From: a bacterium HR16
GTDB lineage: Bacteria; Armatimonadota; HRBIN16
DNA: 34,103 nt
Direction: 5' to 3'
Assembly (NCBI GenBank): GCA_002898895.1
Contig: BEHS01000006.1
Location: 1 to 34,103, forward strand
Shown here: in pieces, positions 1 to 6,321 of the stretch
Position numbering within the stretch: position 1 is the stretch's first letter
Layout of the letters: each line of letters starts with the position of its first letter
The notes under the pieces: generated by a model
Databases searched by the model: none
Seen by the model: only the letters and a program-made list of their open reading frames with translations
What the model was told of the DNA's origin: nothing
Position numbers and translations under genes: made by a program

Positions 1-47
1 CGGAGGGACTCGAACCCCCGACACTCAGCTCCGCAGTCTGATGCTCT
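1..47 (-). other. attL: truncated, diverged tRNA-Arg 3' half
   Basis: Read on the minus strand this is the anticodon arm, variable loop, T arm and start of the 3' acceptor strand of a tRNA-Arg. It is cut by the window edge and has no D arm or 5' acceptor strand. Compared with the intact tRNA at 7560-7632 it is identical over positions 1-19 and differs at 4 of the next 28 positions. One change would turn the UCG anticodon into GCG and another breaks an anticodon-stem pair. It is not a functional tRNA. The most likely crossover site is the identical 19-base T-arm stretch; the diverged part (20-47) would then come from the element's own attP. Confidence 0.8.
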
Positions 48-63
48 GTGTAGTAGCGGCATG

Positions 64-80
64 AACAGTACAACATGTTG
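64..80 (+). repeat. Left copy of 17-bp terminal inverted repeat
   Basis: This 17-mer is the exact reverse complement of 7513-7529 near the other end of the element. It contains the palindrome CAACATGTTG. A related, imperfect copy (AGTAC...CAATATGTTG) follows at 104-121. The placement just inside both att sites suggests arm-type binding sites for the integrase or an excisionase, which is inference. Confidence 0.7.
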
Positions 81-146
81 GCAGTTCCAACTCCTCCGAG
101 CGGAGTACACACAATATGTTGCGTCAGCTTTGGAGGAAGGAACACG

Positions 147-1073
147 ATGCACACAAACACAAACCTTCAGATTCGCGTCACTGACACAAGCGCGTACTCT
201 CTGCACACGGCGGTTGAACTGTTCTGCGAAGACGCGCAAGCACGTGGACTAAGAGCAAGCACCGTGCGCTACTACCGAGACGCGCTGACACGGTTCGCCA
301 ACACCGTCGGTCTACCACTGGAACAGATTGACCACTTCACCATCCGACGCTACTTGCTACACCGCCAGCAGCAAGTGTCCAGTCTGCACACGGTGCACGG
401 CGACTTTCGCGCACTGCGTGCGTTTTTCACGTGGTGTGTGCGGAACGAACTGCTGAACACCAACCCCATGCTGAAAGTGCAAGCACCGCGTTGCGAAGTG
501 GTGACGAAGCCACCACTGACCACAGACGAGATTCAGCGCATTCTGGCAGCTTGTAGCGGTTCAGACTGGCTACAGCGACGTGACTACGCACTGGTGCTGG
601 TGTTGCTGGACACCGGGCTGCGCGTGTCTGAAGTGCAGCAGATGACGGTAGCAAATGGAACTGCCGAGACGTTCACGGTGCTTGGCAAGAACCGCCGTTC
701 GCGCTTAGTGTGTCTGTCTGCACAGACACGGTTGGCGGTGCGCAAGTATGTGCAAGCGTGTCCGTTCGCCATGAAGCCGGAATCTGCGCTGTGGCGTGGC
801 GTGAGTGGCGAACCGCTGACCGTGCACGGACTGCAAGAAGCGATTCAGCGCGTTGGCAAGCGTGCCGGACTGCAGCACCATCTTGGCTGTCACGTCTTCC
901 GGCGAACGTTCGCGGTGTTCAGTCTTCGTTCCGGCATGTCACTGGAACACTTGCGCGAGCTACTCGGACATCGCGACTTCCAGATGTTGAAGCACTACGT
1001 GCAGCTGGTAGAAACCGACTTGAAGACGGCGCACCAGCAGCACTCGCCGTTGAATCTTCTGAAAAAGCGTTAA
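147..1073 (+). CDS. int: Tyrosine recombinase / integrase
   Basis: A site-specific recombinase that would integrate and excise the element at the tRNA-Arg gene. The 308-residue protein has an N-terminal SAM-like core-binding domain (about residues 18-110) and a C-terminal catalytic domain. The catalytic set is visible: Arg159 in DTGLRVSE, Lys181 in LGKNRRSR, His249 and Arg252 in HVFRRTF, His275 in LLGHRD and the nucleophile Tyr284 in HYVQL. The track ORF begins at 75, but I choose ATG 147 because GGAGGAAGG sits 6 bases upstream and the extra 24 residues look non-coding and overlap the terminal repeat. Resemblance is to XerC/D-like phage integrases. It lies next to attL and is followed by a strong hairpin. 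The family call is firm; the target site follows from the flanking tRNA copies. Confidence 0.95.
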   Translation: MHTNTNLQIRVTDTSAYSLHTAVELFCEDAQARGLRASTVRYYRDALTRFANTVGLPLEQIDHFTIRRYLLHRQQQVSSLHTVHGDFRALRAFFTWCVRNELLNTNPMLKVQAPRCEVVTKPPLTTDEIQRILAACSGSDWLQRRDYALVLVLLDTGLRVSEVQQMTVANGTAETFTVLGKNRRSRLVCLSAQTRLAVRKYVQACPFAMKPESALWRGVSGEPLTVHGLQEAIQRVGKRAGLQHHLGCHVFRRTFAVFSLRSGMSLEHLRELLGHRDFQMLKHYVQLVETDLKTAHQQHSPLNLLKKR

Positions 1074-1075
1074 AC

Positions 1076-1687
1076 TCACGGCAGGCGCGTTGACGCGCCT
1101 GCCTCGCCATAAAAAGCGAAAGCCAATTCGATCAAGTGCTGCGGCACGGCAATCCAGCCACCGCGTCCGTCCGGTAGCAACCCCGCAACCGGTTCGTCAT
1201 CACCTTCGCGCATCTCTTCAAGTTCAGCCAACATCTGACGCAGTGGAAACTGCGCAATGTAGTGTAGCCACCGCCAGACACGACGGCGCACACGTGCTGG
1301 CGGTTCGCCATGAAGTCCAGCAATCTCGCGGATTGCCGCTTCTAGCGTGCATTTTCGCGCCGACACGACCGCAGCACACTGTTCGCAGTCGCTGAACCAT
1401 TCAATACACGGTGCGCAGTGTTCTCGCGTCGCGTAGTATGCACGGAAGCAAACGGCTGCAGACTGCAGACTACCGGTGTTTGAGAAAACGCGCAGTGCTG
1501 TCTGCGTCGCCGCCATGACGGCTTTGCGCATGACAGTTTGCGGACGTGTAGACAGCGTGAGTTTGCGCCGTAGCCACGAAGTGGTCTGTGCAGCAAGCCG
1601 ACGCGCGTCTTCCGGTGGCAACGATCGCCAGATGGCGTCTTCTGCTTTCTCCAGCTGCTCGTAAAATTGCTTTCGTGTGTGTTTCAT
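1076..1687 (-). CDS. Unknown protein, divergent from the replication operon
   Basis: I do not recognise this 203-residue protein. It starts with a basic, helical segment, and has a cysteine cluster in the middle (CAPC, then C and C about 8-11 residues later) that could bind a metal. A helical region with RARRRVWRWL-like basic/aromatic character follows. Support for it being real: it fills the only space between int and the HTH gene, is preceded on its own strand by a good promoter (1736-1764), and ends at the hairpin after int. No strong ribosome binding site precedes the ATG at 1687. Its place, divergent from an HTH gene and the replication genes, is where SaPI-type islands keep their master repressor, but I see no clear helix-turn-helix, so a regulator role is only a guess. 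Confidence 0.65.
   Translation of the reverse strand: MKHTRKQFYEQLEKAEDAIWRSLPPEDARRLAAQTTSWLRRKLTLSTRPQTVMRKAVMAATQTALRVFSNTGSLQSAAVCFRAYYATREHCAPCIEWFSDCEQCAAVVSARKCTLEAAIREIAGLHGEPPARVRRRVWRWLHYIAQFPLRQMLAELEEMREGDDEPVAGLLPDGRGGWIAVPQHLIELAFAFYGEAGASTRLP
1080..1103. terminator. Hairpin between convergent genes
   Basis: A perfect 10-bp GC-rich stem (GGCAGGCGCG) with a TTGA loop lies 6 bases after the integrase stop and overlaps the last codons of the convergent minus-strand gene. There is no clear U-tract on either side, so it is an atypical, possibly bidirectional terminator. Confidence 0.5.
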
Positions 1688-1735
1688 TCCAGATGTGTGA
1701 CGTGTGAAAAGTGGTCGTAAAAAGTCGCCACAAAA

Positions 1736-1764
1736 ATTGTAACATATGGCTGAGAACCTTGCAA
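1736..1764 (-). promoter_or_regulatory. Promoter for the minus-strand unknown gene
   Basis: On the minus strand the sequence reads TTGCAA, 17 bases, TACAAT, a good sigma-70-type match. The -10 box ends about 48 bases before the ATG at 1687. The -35 box nearly touches the ribosome binding site (GAGGTG, 1765-1770) of the divergent HTH gene, so the two transcription units share a tight control region. Confidence 0.6.
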
Positions 1765-1777
1765 GAGGTGAGATGGC

Positions 1778-1978
1778 GTGAAAAGACTGCTTAGTGCTGG
1801 CGACGTGGCGTCGACACTTGGTGTGTCGTACGAACGAGTAAGACAGCTTCGGCTGTGTGGCAAGCTACGCGCCGTGCGCGTCCGCAGCGGTTGGCTGTAC
1901 GACGCGCGGAGCGTGGAAGCATACCGGCAGCAACGTGAAGTGTGGCTTCGGAGGCGACGCCATGAAGACCGGCGTTGA
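1778..1978 (+). CDS. AlpA/MerR-like helix-turn-helix protein
   Basis: A 66-residue DNA-binding protein of the HTH_17 (AlpA/excisionase) type. The helix-turn-helix reads DVASTLGVSYERVRQL, followed by the wing with GWLYDARSVEAY, the usual closing motif of this family. The start is GTG at 1778, with GAGGTG spaced 7 bases upstream. Its 3' end overlaps the following primase gene by 17 bases, so the two are probably translationally coupled. In satellites and integrative elements AlpA-type proteins act as activators or recombination directionality factors. Here it could bind the att-proximal repeats, the divergent promoter region or both. The fold is clear; the role is inferred from position. Confidence 0.85.
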   Translation: MKRLLSAGDVASTLGVSYERVRQLRLCGKLRAVRVRSGWLYDARSVEAYRQQREVWLRRRRHEDRR

Positions 1979-4169
1979 CATCTTGGATTCAGCATTACGC
2001 TACGCGCGTTCTGGACTGTCGGTGCTGCCCATACGCGCCGACGGTTCCAAAGCACCGGCACTGCAGACTTGGCAACCGCTTCAGAAGCGATTGCCGACTG
2101 AAGACGAGCTTCGCGAATGGTTCGGCACCGGTGCACGGCGTGGCGTCGGTGTGGTGTGTGGCGCAGTGTCTGGTGGACTATACGCGCTCGACCTTGACGA
2201 CCTGAACATCGGCGAAGCGTTCATCACCGAGCTGCTGGCTTACGACAGCGAACTGTTGTTCACCATGCCGGAGTGTCGCACACCACGACCTGGCAAGCGA
2301 CTGTTCTTCCGGTATGATGGCGAACTGCACTCCACCGTGCTGGCGTACCGCGTGGACGCTGACGGACGGAAGCACGAGGCGATTGCGCTGATTGGAGATG
2401 GCAAGTACAGCATCGTGCCACCGACGCCAGCAGAGTGCCACGAGAACCGCAAGCCGTATGAGTGGGTACGCGGTGACTTAACCAGTGTGCCGACGGTGAC
2501 TGATGAACAGCTGGAAGACATTCTCGCACTGGCACGGCTGTTTGACGAAGCACCAAAGCAAGAAAACGCACCTCCGCGCGTCACCGGCGAAGCTCAGCGC
2601 GTTGGCGACCTCTACAACGCACAAGCGGACGTGTTGGAGTTGTTACAGCGTCACGGTTGGCGTGTTGCTGGCGGGCGTGGCGAGAACGTTTACTTGACTC
2701 GCCCGGGCAAACAGCGTGGTGTGTCGGCGTCATGGCATCCCCAGTTGAGCACGCTGTATGTGTTCACCACGAACGCGCCACCCTTTGAGGCAGGACGTGC
2801 TTACAGCGCGTTCGCCGTCTACGCTTTGCTGGAGCACGGTGGCGACTTCTCTGCTGCTGCGAAGGCACTGGCAAAGCAGTATATGGAACCCGAACGCCTT
2901 GCTCCACCGGTGGACTGGACTGGCTTCCTGCGTCCGTTGAAAGACGTGGAAGCAAAACCGGTGGAGTGGTTACTGCCGAACCTGCTGGCGCGAGGTGAGA
3001 TTACCATACTGGCAGGAGAAGCAGGCGCAGGCAAGACCACGCTTGCTCTGGAGATTGCCCACGCACTGACACGTGATGACACCACGCTAGGCGAACGTCC
3101 ACAATCGCAAGCACGTGTGGTGTGGCTACATTATGACCACAGCGACGAACGCATCCGTGAGAAGTATGAGCAGACCTACGGCGAGGAACCGGAGTTTATG
3201 ACTCCGGACATGAAGAAGCTGGAAGAAGCCGGTATGCTGCGATTGACGCCGGACACCGTACAGTTGTGGACGTCCATGCTGACCTCATACGGCGTGGAAT
3301 GCTTGATTGTGGACACGCTTAACGACTGGCTTGGCTGTGATGACACAGACAAGGAGAGCAAGGTGCGTCCGCTGATGAACGCGCTTCGCAAGCTGGTGGA
3401 ACAGACGGGTATTGCTGTGCTGGCAATTCACCATCCGAACAAGGCAAGTGCTCTGAAGCGTGTGACTGCACTGGCGAACAGTTACGTGTTCGGCGCGAAG
3501 GCAGACACGGTGGCACTGCTGGCAGACCCCGACGGCGAACCGTCGGCAACCGAAGTGGTGCTGCGTGTGGTGAAGTGCCGAAGTGGTGACCGGTGGCAAG
3601 CCACATACGCCAAGCAGTGGGGGAGGTTCGTACCACTTCGTGGTGAGCAACGTCCGCTGACGCTGCAAGAACGCATTATAGACTTCGTACGGACACATGG
3701 CGAGTGCTCTCGCAAACAGCTGCTGGAGAGTCTGGACGCTTCACGTGCCAGCATCGACCGCACACTGGCAACACTCGTGAGGTGCGGACGTTTAGTCACC
3801 AACACCGGCGGTTACCAGAACTTGGAACGCTACTACACACTACCACACGTAAAGATTCATTTTTCTCAAAGTGATGAGAAAATTGAGAAAATTGAGAACA
3901 TTGAGAAAATTGAGAACATTGAGAACAATGAGAACCCCACGAGTGGGCAATTTACTCAATTTACTCAATGTTCTCATGATTCTGAGGAAACTGAGAATCC
4001 GCGCGGAGATGGCGTACCAGACTACCGCACAGCTGTTATTCCGTTGCGTGCCGGTGTGGCAGCATGGTGCGACACTTGCGGATGTTCCATGTTACACGTG
4101 CTAACACGTGCTGGGCAGTGGCAGTGTGTCGGATGTGACAACACACGGGAGCTGCCAGATGAACGGTAG
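1962..4169 (+). CDS. Primase-polymerase / RepA-like helicase replication protein
   Basis: A 735-residue replication initiator of the kind carried by satellites and plasmids. Residues about 1-200 form a Prim-Pol (AEP-type) domain with the metal-binding DLDD at 77-80 and the closing GDGKYSIVPPT motif. At 111-116 the expected G-x-H-L-Y-F-like motif reads GKRLFF, so the usual His is missing. Residues 210-305 are a primase-linked module. From about 335 follows a RepA/RecA-fold ATPase: Walker A GEAGAGKTT and Walker B CLIVDT near 450. A winged-helix segment lies near 570-630, then an IEN/IEK repeat stretch encoded by an AT-rich iteron-like array, then a CxxC...CxxC zinc ribbon at the C-terminus. I choose ATG 1962, not the track start 1857, because it has GGAGG upstream and the Prim-Pol domain begins there. 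It overlaps both neighbours (HTH gene and RNase H gene). Confidence 0.9.
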   Translation: MKTGVDILDSALRYARSGLSVLPIRADGSKAPALQTWQPLQKRLPTEDELREWFGTGARRGVGVVCGAVSGGLYALDLDDLNIGEAFITELLAYDSELLFTMPECRTPRPGKRLFFRYDGELHSTVLAYRVDADGRKHEAIALIGDGKYSIVPPTPAECHENRKPYEWVRGDLTSVPTVTDEQLEDILALARLFDEAPKQENAPPRVTGEAQRVGDLYNAQADVLELLQRHGWRVAGGRGENVYLTRPGKQRGVSASWHPQLSTLYVFTTNAPPFEAGRAYSAFAVYALLEHGGDFSAAAKALAKQYMEPERLAPPVDWTGFLRPLKDVEAKPVEWLLPNLLARGEITILAGEAGAGKTTLALEIAHALTRDDTTLGERPQSQARVVWLHYDHSDERIREKYEQTYGEEPEFMTPDMKKLEEAGMLRLTPDTVQLWTSMLTSYGVECLIVDTLNDWLGCDDTDKESKVRPLMNALRKLVEQTGIAVLAIHHPNKASALKRVTALANSYVFGAKADTVALLADPDGEPSATEVVLRVVKCRSGDRWQATYAKQWGRFVPLRGEQRPLTLQERIIDFVRTHGECSRKQLLESLDASRASIDRTLATLVRCGRLVTNTGGYQNLERYYTLPHVKIHFSQSDEKIEKIENIEKIENIENNENPTSGQFTQFTQCSHDSEETENPRGDGVPDYRTAVIPLRAGVAAWCDTCGCSMLHVLTRAGQWQCVGCDNTRELPDER
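3875..3983. repeat. Iteron-like 9-bp array with inverted half; candidate origin
   Basis: Seven tandem 9-mers of the type TGAGAA(A/C)AT run from 3875 to 3937. After a short GC-rich centre (CCCAC/GTGGG) come four 9-bp units in opposite orientation (CAATTTACT twice, CAATGTTCT, CATGATTCT) from 3948 to 3983. TGAGAACATTGAG in the left half reappears as its exact reverse complement at 3964-3976. The stretch is AT-rich within a GC-rich gene and is in frame with the rep gene. Iterons plus dyad symmetry inside a replication gene are typical of replication origins; that this is the element's origin is inference. Confidence 0.65.
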
Positions 4170-5049
4170 ACGCTTATTGCTTTACACGGACGGCAGTGTG
4201 CGCAGTGGTGGACGCGGTGGCATCGGCGTTGTGCTGGTGGACGCGCAAAGCGGTTTGCCAGTCCGGCGGTTCGGCGAACCGCTGACGGAACCGGTGACCG
4301 TGAACGAGTGCGAGTATGTTGCGTTGCTTCGTGGACTTGAAGAAGCACGCAAGCTTGGCGCGAGCTGCGTGGAGTGCTACACGGATTCCAGTCTGGTGCA
4401 CGGGCAGATTGTGCTTGGGTGGCAGTGTAACCACGAGCACTTGCGCCGGTTGCGTGACCAGTGTTTGGAATTGCTGTCGCAGTTTCAATCGTGGACGCTG
4501 GAGCGCGTGGAAAGCCGGTTCAATCCGATGGCGCACACACTGGCAACCACCGCAAGCACGCAGAACCGAAAGCGGTTCTGGCGACGCAGTGCGGTTCACA
4601 TAGACACGAACACAACACAAGACGAAGGAGGTAACGAACACATGAAACTGGTGGTGACAGCACCGACACCGACGGTCTTGCCAGACGACGTGTACACCGT
4701 AGAACTGCTGGACGTGAAGGAGCAGACCGGAAACTACGGCGAGCAGTTCGTGTGGCTGTTGCGCGTGGCAAACGGCGAGTATGAGGGCATGGAACTGCGG
4801 GCGTGGACTAACGCCAGCACCGCACTCAGCGCGAAAGCGGTGAAGTGGGCAGCAGCTTTCAACGGCAAGCCCTACGCGCAAGGTGACACGGTGGACTTTG
4901 ACGCTTTGCGTGGCAAGCTGGCACGCGCGGTGGTGCAGACGAAACAGACGGCAGACGGACGCCAGTTTTCGCGTGTGACCGACATCTTGCCGGTGAAGAC
5001 CGCGAAGACGCCGGAAGACGACGATCCGTTCTCGTGGGAAGACGAGTAA
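4159..5049 (+). CDS. RNase H-like protein fused in frame to SSB-like domain
   Basis: The 296-residue reading frame starts at ATG 4159 inside the end of the rep gene (11-base overlap). Residues 5-135 are an RNase HI fold: Asp11 in LLYTDGS, Glu52 in NECEYVAL, Asp76 in CYTDSS. The fourth acidic position is His126 (NPMAHTLA where AD.LA is usual). It would cleave RNA in RNA-DNA hybrids, for example primers made by the upstream primase. The frame continues without a stop through a linker (about 135-161) into an SSB-like domain. A very strong ribosome binding site and ATG lie exactly at that junction, so the second domain is probably also made alone. The fused form may be read-through of an ancestral gene pair that lost its stop. 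Fusion is seen directly; whether the long form is stable is unknown. Confidence 0.8.
   Translation: MNGRRLLLYTDGSVRSGGRGGIGVVLVDAQSGLPVRRFGEPLTEPVTVNECEYVALLRGLEEARKLGASCVECYTDSSLVHGQIVLGWQCNHEHLRRLRDQCLELLSQFQSWTLERVESRFNPMAHTLATTASTQNRKRFWRRSAVHIDTNTTQDEGGNEHMKLVVTAPTPTVLPDDVYTVELLDVKEQTGNYGEQFVWLLRVANGEYEGMELRAWTNASTALSAKAVKWAAAFNGKPYAQGDTVDFDALRGKLARAVVQTKQTADGRQFSRVTDILPVKTAKTPEDDDPFSWEDE
4625..4632 (+). promoter_or_regulatory. Strong internal ribosome binding site
   Basis: AAGGAGGT lies 9 bases before ATG 4642, inside and in frame with the RNase H reading frame. It is the best Shine-Dalgarno match in the element and is the reason for calling a separately made SSB-like protein. Confidence 0.75.
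4642..5049 (+). CDS. SSB-like OB-fold protein from internal start
   Basis: A 135-residue protein from ATG 4642, nested in frame in the RNase H ORF. It opens with a beta-rich segment (VYTVELLDVKEQTG) and includes EGMELRAWTNAS and a late FSRVTDILPVK strand, a pattern I know from small phage single-strand binding proteins with an OB fold. The C-terminus is acidic and ends DDDPFSWEDE, which resembles the acidic DDDIPF-type tip by which bacterial SSB recruits partners. The likely role is coating single-stranded DNA during replication of the element. It is followed by a 12-bp hairpin. The family assignment rests on pattern and context rather than on an unmistakable motif. Confidence 0.65.
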   Translation: MKLVVTAPTPTVLPDDVYTVELLDVKEQTGNYGEQFVWLLRVANGEYEGMELRAWTNASTALSAKAVKWAAAFNGKPYAQGDTVDFDALRGKLARAVVQTKQTADGRQFSRVTDILPVKTAKTPEDDDPFSWEDE

Positions 5050-5064
5050 CCGACAAAAAACACC

Positions 5065-5092
5065 GGACTGGTGGCGCAGACGCCACCAGTCC
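5065..5092. terminator. 12-bp hairpin after the SSB-like gene
   Basis: A perfect 12-bp stem (GGACTGGTGGCG) with a CAGA loop follows the stop of the SSB-like gene by 15 bases. An A6 run precedes it and no U-tract follows on the plus strand; on the minus strand it would have a T6 tail. It probably separates the replication genes from the next gene by partial termination or RNA stabilisation. Confidence 0.5.
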
Positions 5093-5127
5093 ACACGAAC
5101 ACACAACACAGAAAGGAGTTTCGGAAC

Positions 5128-5481
5128 ATGAACGCGATTCAACATGGCAACGTGGTGCACCTTCTGCTGGCTGACGGACGTCCAAGCGGTTGCGTGCTGG
5201 ACGGTTGGCGACTGGTGCGACGTGTTCGCGGTTCGGTGCACATGCTGAAGCGTCCGCCAGCATGGAGTTTTGAGTTGGGCATTCTGGAAGCAGCACACGA
5301 AGCGCGTGTGTCGGTGGTGGAAGTTTGCGACGTGGAAACCGGCGTTACTTACACCGCACCGTTGCCGTCGCTGTGGCGACACGGCATCCGCATCCAACGC
5401 GACGGCACGCAGCAGCTGGCGTTGGAGTTGCGTTTCTGGCACGTGCACAATCCGCGCCAACCGACGCTGTTCGATGCTTGA
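5128..5481 (+). CDS. Small unknown protein with possible clamp-binding tail
   Basis: I do not recognise this 117-residue protein. ATG 5128 is chosen because AAAGGAG lies just upstream; the track's earlier start at 5071 sits inside a hairpin. The protein has alternating hydrophobic beta-like strands in its first half and a helical middle. It ends RQPTLFDA. The QPTLF tail fits the pentapeptide pattern (Q-x-x-L-F) by which many polymerases and repair proteins bind the bacterial beta sliding clamp. Together with its place after primase, RNase H and SSB genes this suggests a replication accessory, perhaps one that recruits or competes for the host clamp. That role is inference from a five-residue motif. 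The stop codon overlaps the -35 box of the next promoter. Confidence 0.7.
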   Translation: MNAIQHGNVVHLLLADGRPSGCVLDGWRLVRRVRGSVHMLKRPPAWSFELGILEAAHEARVSVVEVCDVETGVTYTAPLPSLWRHGIRIQRDGTQQLALELRFWHVHNPRQPTLFDA

Positions 5482-5507
5482 CAAAATGGCGGTGAAAATC
5501 GTACACT
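5478..5507 (+). promoter_or_regulatory. Strong promoter for the coiled-coil/terS genes
   Basis: TTGACA (5478-5483), 18 bases, TACACT (5502-5507). This is a near-consensus sigma-70 promoter directly in front of the AGGAGGT ribosome binding site (5513-5519) of the next gene. It divides the element's rightward genes into an early replication block and a second block with the TerS-like gene. Confidence 0.7.
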
Positions 5508-5526
5508 AAACCAGGAGGTACCGAAC

Positions 5527-5793
5527 ATGGACATTCAAGCCAAAATCGCGATTTTGGAACTGCAGCAAAGTCGCTTTGAGCCGTCTTTCAGCGAGACCGA
5601 AAAATTCAGCGCGTTGAACGACGTTGTGCAGCTGGTGCGCCAGATTGAGCGCGAGCTGCAGCAGCTGGACGCTTCTGGCGACTGGCACACGCAAGCGCGT
5701 GCGGTGACACTGCGCGGACGCTTTCAGATGGCACTCCAGCAGCTGGCAGCAGCTGGCGTGTCCGTGCCACTGCCGACGGGGGTGACAGTATGA
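5527..5793 (+). CDS. Small helical, coiled-coil-like unknown protein
   Basis: An 88-residue protein that is almost wholly helical and rich in Gln, Leu and Glu (for example IERELQQL), with heptad-like spacing suggesting a coiled coil. I recognise no family. The start is well supported by AGGAGGT 7 bases upstream. It is first in the block served by the promoter at 5478-5507 and overlaps the next gene by ATGA, so the two are translationally coupled and perhaps form a complex. In SaPI-type islands, small helical proteins encoded beside terS alter helper capsid assembly; a similar task here is possible but not shown by sequence. Confidence 0.75.
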   Translation: MDIQAKIAILELQQSRFEPSFSETEKFSALNDVVQLVRQIERELQQLDASGDWHTQARAVTLRGRFQMALQQLAAAGVSVPLPTGVTV

Positions 5794-6287
5794 GCTACCA
5801 GCAAGCGTTGGAACGAGTGCGCCAGTTGCTTGACGAGTGGCGCGAACTGCTGCAAGCTGAACCGCGTCTGCTTGCGAGCGGTGACCGCGAAACTGTGTTG
5901 GACACACTAACGCGCAAGCATTCGTTACCACACGAGGTGCACCGTGCCATCGTGGAATGCGCCAAAGCTGGCGCGGACTTCTATAGCGAACTCGCAGGTG
6001 CTGAAGAAGCGGAAATCCAGCAGCTGGACGGCGAACTCGAGCCACTGCTGGCGGAGTTGGCTGAGTTGCAACGGCGCGTTGACCGGTTGCTGCGACTGCG
6101 ACGCGGACACGAGCACCGGCTGACCGCGCTGAAAAGTTACGCACGCGACGCACGCGCTTTGACCGGTTTAGACCAGTCGCGCGTGCAGACACCGCAAGAC
6201 GCCGAGCAGTGGCTTCGCCGTCTGCCACCGCCGGAGGAGCCAGCACCGGCGGAACCGGTGGAGAAACTTTTCGCTAACAAAAGTTGA
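5790..6287 (+). CDS. Coiled-coil unknown protein, coupled to the previous gene
   Basis: A 165-residue protein with a helical N-terminal half (SYQQALERVRQLLDEW) and a long predicted coiled coil around residues 70-115, rich in Glu, Leu and Arg (ELAELQRRVDRLLRLR). A proline-rich tail (PPPEEPAPAEP) and a short end follow. I recognise no family. It starts in an ATGA overlap with the preceding gene, a classical sign of coupling. The shape resembles scaffold-like or tail-fibre-chaperone-like helper proteins, but nothing diagnostic is present. It sits immediately before the TerS-like gene, so involvement in particle assembly is the contextual guess. Confidence 0.75.
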   Translation: MSYQQALERVRQLLDEWRELLQAEPRLLASGDRETVLDTLTRKHSLPHEVHRAIVECAKAGADFYSELAGAEEAEIQQLDGELEPLLAELAELQRRVDRLLRLRRGHEHRLTALKSYARDARALTGLDQSRVQTPQDAEQWLRRLPPPEEPAPAEPVEKLFANKS

Positions 6288-6321
6288 CAAAGTTGACACC
6301 ATAAAAAAAAGGAGTAGTGCA

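Noticed and set aside
61-252. Short ORF at the left end of the element
   Set aside because: It overlaps the terminal repeat and the integrase gene in another frame and has no ribosome binding site or recognisable content.
3875-3983. CRISPR array
   Set aside because: The repeats are 9 bp, contiguous and without spacers, and they are in frame with a protein, so they are not CRISPR.
4174-5484. 436-residue minus-strand ORF
   Set aside because: It is antisense to the RNase H/SSB gene and the next gene, with His/Arg/Val-rich shadow composition and no domain.
6284-6298. Two TTGACA boxes before the TerS-like gene
   Set aside because: Neither has a credible -10 box at 16-18 bases; they are part of a short direct repeat (AAAGTTGAC) and overlap the preceding stop codon.
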